In this document: piece by piece, positions 35,367 to 45,690 of the stretch
Layout: every line of letters begins with the position of its first letter
Position numbering within the stretch: position 1 is the stretch's first letter
Source: Isoetes taiwanensis
Taxonomy: Eukaryota > Streptophyta > Lycopodiopsida > Isoetales > Isoetaceae
Reading direction: 5' to 3'
NCBI GenBank assembly: GCA_021234155.1
Contig: JAJEKV010000002.1
Location: 44,321,203 to 44,385,202, forward strand
DNA: 64,000 nt
Program-made: the position numbers and the translations under genes
Notes under the pieces: model-generated
Told to the model about the DNA's origin: nothing
The model's input: the letters and a program-made list of their open reading frames with translations, nothing else
Databases searched by the model: none

Positions 35367-38300
35367 TTAAAGTCCCGGGGTCTTATTGGGTGTATTCCTC
35401 ATGAGGGAGTCCGTCTTCAATTTCTCATTCTTAAAATGCAAAAAAAGCTTCTTATCACTAGAGGTACCCCTTAGAACAGTCTTCAGAGTAGTCCAAGTTA
35501 TGAAGGTGTTATTCCCTCTGTAAAGATCTTTTATAGCAGTGATCCCTTTGTTAGACCATTTTCTGTAAATCTTAGGATGTTTAATGGCCATTGTATTAGA
35601 GAACTGATCAAAGAAGATTGGTGACCAAAAAAGATCAGTGTTCATAGTGGCTTGAAGAACATTGTCTCTCAGAAGCACAGGATGAATTTTATTCCAGGCC
35701 ATTATTAGATTTCTCATCATAGGAGAAGTATTAGAAGCAGGGTGAATGTCCACAAAAGCAGATTGAGGAAGGGAATGCTTAATAGAGGAATGTCCAGTAG
35801 GCTAGGAGCAATTAAGCCAGTACTCGATGAACTGAGATGCGGCAGAATTATTTCCCATGATAGTTCTCCAAATATATTTCCCTGCCAGAGAACAAGCCTG
35901 AAGGTGAAGATTTTTACAGCCAAGACCCCCCAAATTTTTAGGCCTGGACCAGATGTGAACGATTCCAGATGAAATTTCTAATAACCTTTTCCAGCTCAGA
36001 GTAAATTGATTTAGGAGCAATTAGAGCAGAAGAAAAGTATACATGAGAGGAAGCTAAAACTGAGTTTGCAATGATTGTCCTCCCTGCAAAAGATAGGCAA
36101 TTCCTATAATTATTCAGTTTCCTTTTGATTCTTTGCAGGATAGGATCCCAAAGGCCCTTTAAGTTTGGACTTAGAGAGAGAGGCATACCTAATAATTTGG
36201 AAGCTTGATTAGGATTCAGAACTTGAATGTCACAAATATAAGACTGAGTGACATCACCTATGATCTTACGTTTATCAATATTGAGATGAACACCGATGGC
36301 AGCAGAGAACTCCTTAAGAAGATCTAGAAAGGTATTGATATTATTGGGATTGGAATCCAAGAATACAAAAGTGTCATCAGCATACTGTGAAATTGTAAGC
36401 ATATCCAAGTTATTGGGAAGAGATAAACCGATTAACAGTCCAGAATTTTGCATATGGAGAACACATCTCGTGAGCATTTCAGCAATAATGAGAAAACGAT
36501 AAGGGGCCAAAGGGCAACCCTGTCTAACACCTCTTGCCAAGGGGAAGAAATTTGAAGGAGATCCATTGATCAGGACAGCAGAGTTGGACATAGAATTTAG
36601 ACCATGAATAAGAGATATGAGCTTGGTGTGAAAACCCATTTTTTTGAGAGCAATGTCAATGAAATCCCAACTGACAGTATCAAAAGCTCTCTTGAAATCT
36701 AATTTGAATAGAATGCAAGATTGATGGGAGATCCTATTCCAATGCAAGCCTTCCATATATAATTATCTAGGATAAATCTGTTTGGTAGAAATGCAGATTG
36801 GTTGATACTTATATTTTTCTGGAGAAAAGCCTGGATTCTTCTAGCAATAATTTTGGCACAGAGTTTGTAAGAAGAATTGGTGAGAGAGATTGGTCTCCAT
36901 TCATTGAAGGAAGAAGGATTATCCACCTTTGGCACTAGAGTAATGAAACCAGCAGAAATGGAAGAGTGCAAATGCTCAGAATTCCAAAATCCATGCACAA
37001 AGCCAATAATATCAGATTTCATAATGTCCCAAAATTGAGAATAGAATTCTGGGGGGAAACCATCAGGACCAGGAGATTTGTTCTTGGAGAAGCTCAAAAG
37101 GGTTTTAAGAATTTCCTCCTCCCCAGGAACTGCAGTTAGAGAGATATCCATAGAATCAATAGTATTTGGAAGAATAGAGTCCAACCTAGCCAGAAATTTA
37201 TCCCTGTTTATAATATCAGTGGCAGTGAGATCATTGCCCTTGAAAAGGAAAGAGTAACTGTCATAGAAATACTTCTTGATCTCATGATTCGAGCTGAGAG
37301 TAGTGCCAGAGTCATTAATTACATTACTTATAGAGTTCTTGAGAAGTCTGGACTTAGCAACTCGGAAGAAAAATTTAGAGCTCCCATGGTCAATCTCACT
37401 ATTGTATTTGATTTTACATTTTATTGCAGAGAATCTAGCCTCCTTTTCCTCTATGGATTTAAGATGCCTCTCAATTAATTCCTCTGCTATGTGAAGACTA
37501 GAATTATAAGGGTCAATTTGTAGCAGGGACCTCACATCTTTCATCTTATGAAGAAGATTTTCTTTTTCTTGAATTTTGGCCTTATTTTTATTTTTTGCCC
37601 AAACCTTTATCCACTCTTTAGCCTTTTTTATTTTGGAATAGAAATTCTTCATGGAAGTATTAGGTAGCATAGAGTCAAGGGACCTGTAGAAATCAGAGAA
37701 CTCTTCATGAAAAGAGTTGTTTTGAAGGAGAGAACAATTAAATTTGAAGGGAATATTTCTCTCCCTTGGGGGATTAAGCAAATGCTTGGTACAGAGAAAT
37801 TGGGGCTGATGGTCCGAGATGGAAGTACCTTCATCACTTATGACATAGCAATTATCCCAAAAATCAGAGTTTGGATTCGAGACATAAAATCTATCCAAGG
37901 CACAGAACACTCTGTCAAGATTTTTTTGTTTATTAGACCAAGTATAAACAGAGGTAGAAGAAGGAATGTGAATGAGAGATGAATCAGAAATAAGATTGTT
38001 CCACCTCACCCTTTCTGCCACAGACATATTGATTTTATTTCCCAATTTCATATCCCAAGTAGGGGTATTATTAAAGTCTCCTGCTAGAATCCAGTCAACA
38101 GAGGAGTTTTGAGTGATCCAGGAACTGATGTTGGGCCAAAGATTTTCTCTCTCCTTTGGACAGGTAGAGGCATACACATTTATGACTCCAAAGGAAATGT
38201 TGTTCACAGAGAAAGTGACAGACTGCCACATTTTAGAGAAACTATTGCAGAAGGAGACATGATGCAGGTTTTTCCAAATGATGGTCATTCCACCTCTAGT

Positions 38301-38473
38301 ACCATTAGCTTCAATCCAGATTGATGAGGAGCCTGGGTAAATCCAGTCTCCCAAATTAGAGGCTTCAAACTTAGGGGCATTATAATGTCAGCATCATACT
38401 GTCTAATTTGAGCAATGGCCCTCCTTTTCAAAGGTCCTTTAATACCTCTTAGATTCCAACTAAGAATCTTCAT
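35367..38473 (-). pseudogene. LINE ORF2: endonuclease and reverse transcriptase, frameshifted
   Basis: Starts MKILSWNLRGIKGPLKRRA, the standard L1 apurinic endonuclease start. After a frameshift near 38354 come GVINVYAS, ILAGDFNNTP and SDHQP, the catalytic endonuclease motifs; the usual QETK block is missing. The RT follows: SPGPDGFPPEFY, ITLVPKVDNPSSFNEWRPIS, then a second frameshift near 36730, LDFKRAFDTVSWDF, GVRQGCPLAPY and the active site YADDTFVF. Several more frame changes occur between 36020 and 35717, and the last frame ends at 35367. ORF2 normally nicks DNA and reverse-transcribes its own RNA; this copy cannot make a full protein. Confidence 0.88.
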
Positions 38474-38507
38474 TTATAGATGAAGATAAGAAATAGATAG
38501 AGGGAAA

Positions 38508-40892
38508 TTATGTGGATCTCCCCAAATTTTTGCCTGCCTTTTTATTTCTCTGTTTAGATTTTTTGCTTCGAGTATTATTGGCAGGGGTGTTGGCATCCAC
38601 CAATTTTAGCAATGTTTTGGAATGGGGCTTAGCCTTACAGAAAGAATCTCTCAAGAGCTCATCATCTCCCCAAGTATTATCTCCTAGATTTTCTTTATTA
38701 GAATCTAGATCTTTCTCACTCTCACTATCCAAAGCACCCCCTGGTATAAACTCAAACATCCTATTTACTGAGCTATCAAACAAGCATTTCTTAGCTGAAT
38801 TATGAAAAGGTACTTGCCTGGACATTTGAGTATCCATAAGAGAAGTTTGAGGGTTGATGCAGATCTCAGGACTAAGACTTGGAGGAGTTTCAGAAACAAC
38901 TTGGACCTGATCTCTTTCTGGAGTATCTAATACCATTGCATTCTCTGAGAAGCAGCCTGAGAAGCAGTCAACCTTTCCAACATCCTGAGCCTGAGTGCCA
39001 ATATGAGTTGAGTTCATGCAGACTAACCCTTCCTGCAGTATGGCCATTTGTTGCTCTATATCTGCTGAGATGGATTGTCTCTTTAGGTTCACAAGGGGAG
39101 GGGATATTTCAATATCAATCAGAGGATGGGACTGAGATGGAGGAAATGAACATGGAGATTGGGGGGGTATGGGAACATCACTGAAAGGAAATGATGGAGT
39201 AACATGAAGTGAAGCAGGGGTGTCATGATTTCCAGCGGACAACAATTGATCATCAAGGTTAATATTTAAATCTGCAAGTACCTGAAACTGATTGGAGCAG
39301 AGAACCATGTTTTCTTGATCAGGTTCATTTGAAATCACCAATGGAGATATTTTTTCCCCTTTGTCCAGGTCGTGTTGGGGAAGAGTTGATGCAAAATTCT
39401 TACATTTATCCACTGCTGATGTTTGCCTTTGTAGAGATTTAGAAATCTCTTGTTTCTCCAATTGTTTCTCTTGAGTTTTTGTAGAACCCAGGAGTTGGGA
39501 TTTATTTGCATGGCTTTCCCTAATTAATAGATCTCCCTTACTGCTTTTTTGAAAATCCAATCTTGAAGACAGTTTGGAATTATTCAAGATTTTTGCATCT
39601 TGAATAATTCTATCCAGAGTTGAATGCAAACCTTCTGTTGATGTTGCTGACTGATCCATGGGGGCTTTCCCTTTTCCAATGTATTCACCATATTTCTGAA
39701 TCACCTTTATTTCTGTAGGCTTTTTAAACATTCCTGTCAAAGCACTTTCATTTGAAAATGTTGCAAAATTATGATGGTCATGATTTTGCTTTAACTTCTC
39801 CTTTTCCAATCTGTTCTTATGGATTCTCCTTTGAGAACCATTGACCCTTTTCCAGCTGAAATCATTATGATCATTTGCATTTGAAGCATTACCTAATAGT
39901 GTCATCCCAGCTGTTTCATTTCTGTCTCGAGGCATAGCACTTCTGGATGCTATTGTTTCATGTGAGGATACAACTTTTTCAGCTTGACTCATACCCTTTA
40001 ATGGAATTGTATATGTTGTCATGTTCACCTGATTCTTAGAGCATGAACTGCAATTATCATACCAAAAATGCTTGTTCTTACATGTTTGACATTGAGGAGG
40101 CAGACCTGACCACCTTAGTGATAGAGTTGACTTCTGTCCAAAAGCATCAAGGAAAGGAATTTGAGTTGAAATATCTTTGGAAAGGTCAAGTTGGATAAAG
40201 GCACGGGGTGGTCTCTCAGGGTAATATTCAGTAGAGATGTAGGTGCCAATGGAATTAAATAAAGATCTGAAACAATCTTCATTCCAGTATATAGGATTCA
40301 AGCCATGCAAAGTAGTAGAAGCAATGCATAAAGAGTCAAAGGATTTGGTTTCAAGTCTGGGATTCCATTTAAGAAAGGAGATTTGATAATTTTCAAATAC
40401 CAGAGGACCATGGTTCAGAAAGAAATTTGCTGATCTTTTATTTTCACACTCAATCATGATGAATGGATAGTTTAGCCAGTAAATAGCTTTGATAAGAACA
40501 CCTTTTTGGAGCTTTTGGCAGAAATTCCAAAGCTTTCCTAGGTTAATGCCAGACTTGTTGACCTTAACTAGAATAGCAGTATCTTTAAGAATTGACATCT
40601 TTTCATGCAGAGAGGGAAGATTTAAAGAAATACCATGATAGAGTGGTTGCTTGCTTCCATCAGCAGATCGGGTCTCCAATAAGGCTTGATCCAAAGCTTT
40701 GTCTGAGAGGACATTTCTTACTGGTTTTGGCACCCCATAAGGCAATGGGATCTGAGTGTTTGGGTGCAAAATTGGAAGACGACCATAGAGATCCGAGTCC
40801 TTGGAAAGATTATCCCAGATTGGCACCTTGTGAGTTCTAGGGTGCATGATCTGATCAGAAGATAGGAGGTTAGCAAAATCACCAAAGAGCAT
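38508..40892 (-). CDS. LINE ORF1, nucleic-acid-binding protein, 794 aa
   Basis: An uninterrupted 794-codon frame, 34 bp upstream of ORF2. Residues ~90-270 resemble the DUF4283-type N-terminal domain found in plant LINE ORF1 proteins and contain hydrophobic strands such as IKAIYWLNYPFIMIECEN. A cysteine cluster CQTCKNKHFWYDNCSSC (about residues 273-289) has the form C-x2-C-x9-C-x2-C and could bind zinc. The rest is long, polar and probably disordered, ending in a basic tail (KKSKQRNKKAGKN). Its expected role is RNA binding in the retrotransposition particle. Being intact while ORF2 is broken suggests the LINE is fairly young. An in-frame stop lies just upstream, and a short separate frame starts MDNLANFSPK near 41020. 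Confidence 0.8.
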   Translation of the reverse strand: MLFGDFANLLSSDQIMHPRTHKVPIWDNLSKDSDLYGRLPILHPNTQIPLPYGVPKPVRNVLSDKALDQALLETRSADGSKQPLYHGISLNLPSLHEKMSILKDTAILVKVNKSGINLGKLWNFCQKLQKGVLIKAIYWLNYPFIMIECENKRSANFFLNHGPLVFENYQISFLKWNPRLETKSFDSLCIASTTLHGLNPIYWNEDCFRSLFNSIGTYISTEYYPERPPRAFIQLDLSKDISTQIPFLDAFGQKSTLSLRWSGLPPQCQTCKNKHFWYDNCSSCSKNQVNMTTYTIPLKGMSQAEKVVSSHETIASRSAMPRDRNETAGMTLLGNASNANDHNDFSWKRVNGSQRRIHKNRLEKEKLKQNHDHHNFATFSNESALTGMFKKPTEIKVIQKYGEYIGKGKAPMDQSATSTEGLHSTLDRIIQDAKILNNSKLSSRLDFQKSSKGDLLIRESHANKSQLLGSTKTQEKQLEKQEISKSLQRQTSAVDKCKNFASTLPQHDLDKGEKISPLVISNEPDQENMVLCSNQFQVLADLNINLDDQLLSAGNHDTPASLHVTPSFPFSDVPIPPQSPCSFPPSQSHPLIDIEISPPLVNLKRQSISADIEQQMAILQEGLVCMNSTHIGTQAQDVGKVDCFSGCFSENAMVLDTPERDQVQVVSETPPSLSPEICINPQTSLMDTQMSRQVPFHNSAKKCLFDSSVNRMFEFIPGGALDSESEKDLDSNKENLGDNTWGDDELLRDSFCKAKPHSKTLLKLVDANTPANNTRSKKSKQRNKKAGKNLGRST

Positions 40893-41174
40893 ACATTTTT
40901 TTGGATTTTATTGGTAAAGACTTAACTGGTGAAGCAAGGGAGAGCACTCAGAGTCTTCAAGCTGAGCAAAATCGTGGAGAAAGGCTAGGAATTTAGGGCT
41001 AAAATTGGCTAGATTGTCCATTAAAAAGATCAGGGGAAGAAAACAGAGACACGTGAGAAGGAAGTAAAAGGAGGGAGCGAAAAATTTGAAAGGGAAGAGG
41101 GGAAAAGGAAAATCAGGGGAGAGGCAGATTGAAAGGAAATCAACTCAATCACTAAGAATTCAGGAAAGCACTCT

Positions 41175-41525
41175 TCATTGTCCTTGATCTATCTCGGAAT
41201 ACAATTTGACTGTCAATTTTGAATCTGTCCAATCACAATTTACTCTTAGAATAGCAGTTGCTTCAGTATTTTTGTTTCCAATGAATTCTTCTAGCCAAGA
41301 ATGAATGATTTCGATTTCAAATTCTTCACAGCTTGGAACAAATGTGTATTCCAGATGAAAATTTTCCTCTGGGAAGAGTTGATTTGTTATCAAAGAATGC
41401 CAGAGGCAAGTTGCAGATCCACACAGATATCCACAAGTTAGTCTGCCATTATCCTGTAAAATTACAAAGATTTTAGTGTCCATTTGTAGATACTTTGGAG
41501 AGGATTCATATGGCATGAGGCTCAA
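41175..41525 (-). CDS. Small ORF in the LINE 5' leader, 116 aa
   Basis: A complete acidic frame starting MSLMPYESSPKYL, with IFVILQDNGRLTCGYLCG and CDWTDSKLTVKLYSE. It resembles a small beta-rich fold but matches no family I know. It sits between the LINE 5' end and ORF1 on the same strand, so it may be a leader ORF of the LINE or a piece of host sequence in the leader. A perfect 8-bp-stem hairpin (GCTAGCCC/GGGCTAGC, about 41531-41551) lies just upstream of its start. Confidence 0.4.
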   Translation of the reverse strand: MSLMPYESSPKYLQMDTKIFVILQDNGRLTCGYLCGSATCLWHSLITNQLFPEENFHLEYTFVPSCEEFEIEIIHSWLEEFIGNKNTEATAILRVNCDWTDSKLTVKLYSEIDQGQ

Positions 41526-41689
41526 ATTGCTAGCCCCTACAGGGCTAGCACAAATCTCGATTGAATGAAGAGCTAGAAGGGCAAAATTTTCAAAATCCGA
41601 GCAAGAAGCAAAGCTTAACAGAAAAGTGCACTAGAGGACAAAAATTCCAAGAAAATTGGCGCTCCAACATTTTCTATAGAGTAATCGGG

Positions 41690-42712
41690 TTTCCTTCTCT
41701 TTTTTTTTTCTTTTCATCCCATTCTCTTCCTTTTTTCCACGTGCCCTTTCCCCATTCCCTTTTCCGTTTCCCTTTTCCTCTTTTCCTTGTGCCTTTTTTC
41801 CTAAGTTCCCTTTCACCCTTTCCCCTCCTCTTTCCCTTTTCCAGTACCTTTTTTCCCTTCTCTTCTCCCGTCCTTTTCATGTTCCCCTTTTTCCCTTCCT
41901 GGTCCACATTTTTCCCTTCCCTTTTCTTCATCTTTCCTCCCTTTCCTTCTTTGCCTTTCCAGGTGCCATTTTCCTTTCCCTTTTCTCCTGACTTTTTCTT
42001 TTCCTTTTCTCTTTCCTTTTTCCCCTGACTTTTTCTTTTCCCTTTCCCTTTCCTTTTTTCCATGTTATTTTTCCCTTCCCTTTTCCCCTTCCTCACCATT
42101 TCACTCTCCCAATTTTTCCCATTCCCTTTTTCCTTCCCTTTTTTTCTTCCTTTTTTCCCTCTCTTCACCCTTTCCGTCTTTTCCTTTTTTTCGCGTGCCC
42201 TTTCCTGCTTCCCCTTTTTCCTTTCCCTCTTCTCCTTTTTCTCGTGCCCTTTTTCCCAGGTTCCGTTTTCCCGCTTTCCCCGTCTCTTTTTCTTTTGCCT
42301 TTTCCCTTCTCCATGCCCTTTTTCGCTTTTCCTGTTCCCTTCTTTCCCGTTCCCTTCCCTTCCGTTCCCTTCCCCCTCCATTTTTCGTTTTCATTTTCCT
42401 TTCTTTTTTCCCAAATTTCTCTCTTCCGGTTTCCTTTTCCTCACCCTTTCCCTCATTCCCTTTTTCCCATGCCCTTTTCCCCTTTCTCTTTTTTCCCTTT
42501 TCCCCTTGCCTTTTGCCCTTCATATTTCCCCTTTCCTTCTCCCTTTTCCTTTTACCCCTTTTCTTGTCCCTTTTCCCCTTAAGAAATTAATGTATAACCA
42601 ATCACAATGGTGGGAAACTGTGCGATAAATCTCAGTCTTTGGATGCAATGAAATGATCTCGGCCATTCAAATTAGGGCTTGATGCAACATGCTAAAACAT
42701 TATAATATAAGA
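41690..42712 (-). mobile_element. Helitron 5' part, 3' end missing
   Basis: The minus strand starts TCTTATATTATAATG at 42712 after a flanking A, followed by TTTTAGCATGTTGC and CAAGCCCTAATTTG like the other Helitrons. A polypurine tract occupies 42585-41695. The expected 3' hairpin and CTAG are absent: LINE-derived sequence begins where they should be. Confidence 0.75.
41695..42585. repeat. 0.9-kb polypyrimidine/polypurine tract
   Basis: Same composition and phrasing as the tracts at 21350-23065 and 29350-29725 (CCCTTTTCC repeats with CATGCCC or CGTGCCC). Long frames on both strands are artefacts. Confidence 0.93.
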
Positions 42713-43720
42713 TATAAGATTATACTTACACAATTATTAGGATTACCTTAAAGTAATACTAGTAAATTGCCCACCATTGGTGGGCTTTACATATGATTAT
42801 TCACCTTTTGTGATCGTTCCATGTGATGTCTTAGAAGTGGGCTTAGAGTGTAATTGATGAAAGCAAGCATGTCTCTGTCATGACAGAATAATCACCTTTG
42901 GTGGGCAGTCCATGGGATGGCACTGAGAATCTAGAAATATGTTTTGTTTGATGCCTTATTGATAATGTTGCCCATAATTGGTGTGAAGTACATTCGGTTG
43001 CATGAAAATTCGGTTGCATGAAAATTCGGTTGTAAATTCGGTTGCATTTGGTTTTTTTGTTTTGCTTAAAACTTACACTGCCTGTTGGATATTTCTATTG
43101 TCCTTCTCAAGCTCAGCTTCATTGATAATGACACAGCTAGTATCTGCATCCAAGGTTATTAAGGGTCATTAAGCCCCAGGGTCAAAATGCTTCTGTCATC
43201 AAATATAGTACTCTAGAATGCATTTAAGTATCAAAACTGATTAAAGTTATTAATTTCTCCTTGAAGCTTTTATATGCAAACATGTTTTTACTAGTTAAGG
43301 TGCCCAGCGTTGCTGGGCACAGGTTGGAACTGGCAATGTTGGAGACCTAGAAATAATAAGGTTTGTTGGAACTGGTAATGTTGGTGTCCTGGCATTTGTA
43401 TTGTAGGATTGCTATAGAATTTGCTAAAGAATTTGGTTTTAGCAACTTCTTGGGTATCGATTATTTTAAATGTTTTATCTTGTGATATCCATTGTGTACA
43501 ATTGAATACATCCAAATGGTGTTTAGATTATTGAAGTACATAAGTGTCAATAGAAGAGTAGTTGTTGGGAATAAGTTAAATCAAATCAATGGCATAGCAT
43601 TCATGGCACCTCACACATTTCCAACTATATACAAAAAATTATAGGCCTATCACTATGTAGCATTTGTTTCAAGCTTCAATTTATAATGCACATGTATTGC
43701 TATCATGAGATTGATTTTTG

Positions 43721-43797
43721 TACAAACATGAGATTGAAGGAAATAATAAATTCAAGAACGAATGACTGCCAATATTCATCTCCATGAGGAATTGTGG
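43721..43797 (-). repeat. Duplicated 77-bp piece of the aquaporin exon
   Basis: Nearly identical to 44572-44648 (one clear mismatch in the core: CAAGAACG versus CGAGAACG). It is the same strand and the same exon of the NIP fragment, separated by the pectate lyase piece. It shows a second copying event of host sequence within this Helitron. Confidence 0.9.
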
Positions 43798-43931
43798 GGC
43801 AGTTTGCATTAGAAGACCGTCGATCAAGTCATTATGTCCAGCAGTTTCCTGCACTTTCTTCCTGTTGTTTTTTATTTCGAACTCAGTATGTTTTCGGTCC
43901 AGATCTTCAACATCAACAACTCTCCTCGTAG

Positions 43932-44230
43932 TTATTCTTGTGCAAAGCCTCGGGTGCAGGGGATGGCTCCAGCATTAATAGTAAGATATTGCACAAATGT
44001 AGCAGGCTTGGCAGAGAGAAAGGGGCTGGATGCTTTGCTGTAAACAGCCCCTGATTCAAAATCGGATGGAACAAAGTAAGCTCCATTTAGGAACAGATTC
44101 CCCTCTGATCTCCAGTTCCAGTTCTTCCATATGCCTTCATTTGTATATTCTCGTTTTGTGACCTGCATATGCATTGGGGCCAAGAACCGATTTACTTCCA
44201 ACAAACTACAATTAATAAAAGCAAGCACTA
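43932..44230 (-). pseudogene. Captured pectate lyase fragment (C-terminal)
   Basis: The frame contains NRFLAP, VTKREY, WKNWNWRSEGNLFLNGAYF and YSKASS, ending near NAGAIPCTRG. These blocks are diagnostic of the C-terminal third of plant pectate lyases (family PL1), secreted enzymes that cleave de-esterified pectin in the cell wall. The N-terminal two-thirds, including the catalytic Arg/Asp region, is absent. Upstream sequence ends TTGTAG, an acceptor-like site, so the fragment probably starts at an exon boundary. It lies downstream of the aquaporin piece in the same Helitron and orientation. Confidence 0.85.
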
Positions 44231-44541
44231 CAGAGAGTGTGCAAAGAGTGTACCAGTAAACAAAAGCAGCATGCCAGTAAGGAACGACATCATATGTGGG
44301 TCAGTACCAATAATGCCAAACTATCTTTCTCTTCCTTTCCCAAAGGTTTTGCCTCCTAGAAAGCATGGCTAATCAATGCGATTAACCTTTTTCACGTTTT
44401 GAAGAGCATGAGCTTTTCAGTCTAAGGGAAATGACTTTGGATGTGACGTGAAAAAAATATGCTGCTTCATTTAAATTCATCTGTTCTAAAGGTCTACCAC
44501 AATACAAAATTGAGGCATGCATAAGGGCCATAAGAACTTAC

Positions 44542-45115
44542 AGCACGGGTATCTGTTGCAACAGCTGTGACTACAAACATGAGATTGAAGGAAATAATAA
44601 ATTCGAGAACGAATGACTGCCAATATTCATCTCCATGAGGAATTGTGACGCCACCATGTAAATCTGGGTGGAATATTCCTTTCAATGCCAATCCCGCACA
44701 GATTGATACCAGGAGTTGTGATCCAACATAGAATGGAACCTTAAATGGGAAGCATGTAAAAACCATTGTATTAGGAACAAATAATAAAAGAACAAATATC
44801 AATTGGTACTCAATTTCAAAATGTAATGCAAACCATGCATCTTGATAAGAATAAGAACCATGCATCTTGATAAGACCAATAGTAGTGATGGTGCCATTAA
44901 ACTTTTCATTTACAATGGCTGTTGCTGTGCCAGCAAATATGAGCATGAAGGTGCCAATAAATTCAGATACAACCTGAAACACTTATCTTGCTTAAGTAAT
45001 GCAAATATAGAGAATGCCTAGGGAGTTGGAATGATACCTTCTTAGCAAGTGAGCACTGAGGAATGGGAATCACCATATTGGTAAAGTCGTGTTCTGCCAT
45101 GCAGGAATCTACTGG
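44542..45115 (-). pseudogene. Captured NIP-type aquaporin fragment
   Basis: Three exon pieces. Exon a (about 45115-45038) ends CSLAKK before a GT. A 64-bp intron ends TTTCAG. Exon b (44973 to about 44880) reads VVSEFIGTFMLIFAGTATAI and continues to NGTITTIGL. Exon c (44739-44542) reads VPFYVGSQLLVSICAGLALK, GIFHPDLHGGVT, LEFIISFNLMFVVTAVATDT and RA, then a GTAAGT donor. This is the first membrane helix and helices 3-5 region of a nodulin-26-like aquaporin. The exons with the first NPA motif and the C-terminal NPA are missing, so no channel can form. Confidence 0.9.
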
Positions 45116-45214
45116 AAAACATTTGTTGTTATAATATCCTGATCCTGTCATGCTTTGAGCTCTTTCTGCACTGATATGACGACCTGATCCCCAATTGCCA
45201 GGAGCTCTTTCTGC

Positions 45215-45690
45215 TGCCATTCAGTTCCACTTTTACTGTCTTACCCAGACATCCAGCCATGTCCAGAACACGCTTAGACATGAGCGCTACAGCATCCTCT
45301 TCCAAGTATGTCATCTTGAATCGTGCAAGATCAGGTTTAAATGTAACCTTAGTCCAGTTTTCGGTGGGTTTGCATTTCGTAATCACAGGATCTCCTTTAA
45401 CAGACATATTGTTGCCAAACACCTGAAAAAATCGGTCCAGCAGAAGCTTAGGCCTATTCGAACCTTATCTTCAGAACATAAATCAAAATTAGGCATCCAA
45501 CCTGCTTGTAACGACGCTGGCGACGGCCATCTGCTGTCTCAATAATGAACTCTATAGAAAAAATGTTGGCAAGCTTTGCACCATATCCATTGCGACCTCC
45601 GGTAGTCTTTTGCTCATCGTCATCATAGTTGCTGCTTGTCAATAGATTTCCAAAGATGAGCTCGGGGTCAAATCCGTCGCCCTTGCTCTA
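45215..45690 (-). pseudogene. Captured DNA topoisomerase II fragment (ATPase domain)
   Basis: Exon A (about 45690-45502) contains LTSSNYDDDEQKTTGGRNGY, GAKLANIFSIEFIIETADG and RRQRRYKQ. An intron of ~79 bp ends TTTTTTCAG. Exon B (45422 to about 45222) contains ITKCKPTENWTKVTFKPDL, MTYLEEDAVALMSKRVLDMA and LGKTVKVELNG. These are unmistakable parts of the GHKL ATPase domain of eukaryotic topoisomerase II, which passes one DNA duplex through another in the nucleus. The GGRNGYGAKL nucleotide-binding block is preserved. Only two exons out of a ~1,450-residue protein are present. Confidence 0.92.

Larger units (their letters stand above)
35367..41690 (-). mobile_element. L1-type LINE retrotransposon
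   Basis: In minus-strand order: a 5' leader with a small ORF (41525-41175), ORF1 (40892-38508) with a zinc-knuckle-like region, and ORF2 (38473-35367) with endonuclease and reverse transcriptase. This is the normal plant L1 layout. The 3' end lacks a recognisable poly(A) tail and stops in or near the zinc-binding region that follows the RT, so it is probably 3'-truncated or rearranged. Its 5' side touches a Helitron polypurine tract at about 41690. Confidence 0.85.

Noticed and set aside
41561-42628. Long frames on both strands (Phe/Pro-rich on +, Lys/Gly/Glu-rich on -)
   Set aside because: Artefacts of the polypyrimidine/polypurine tract.
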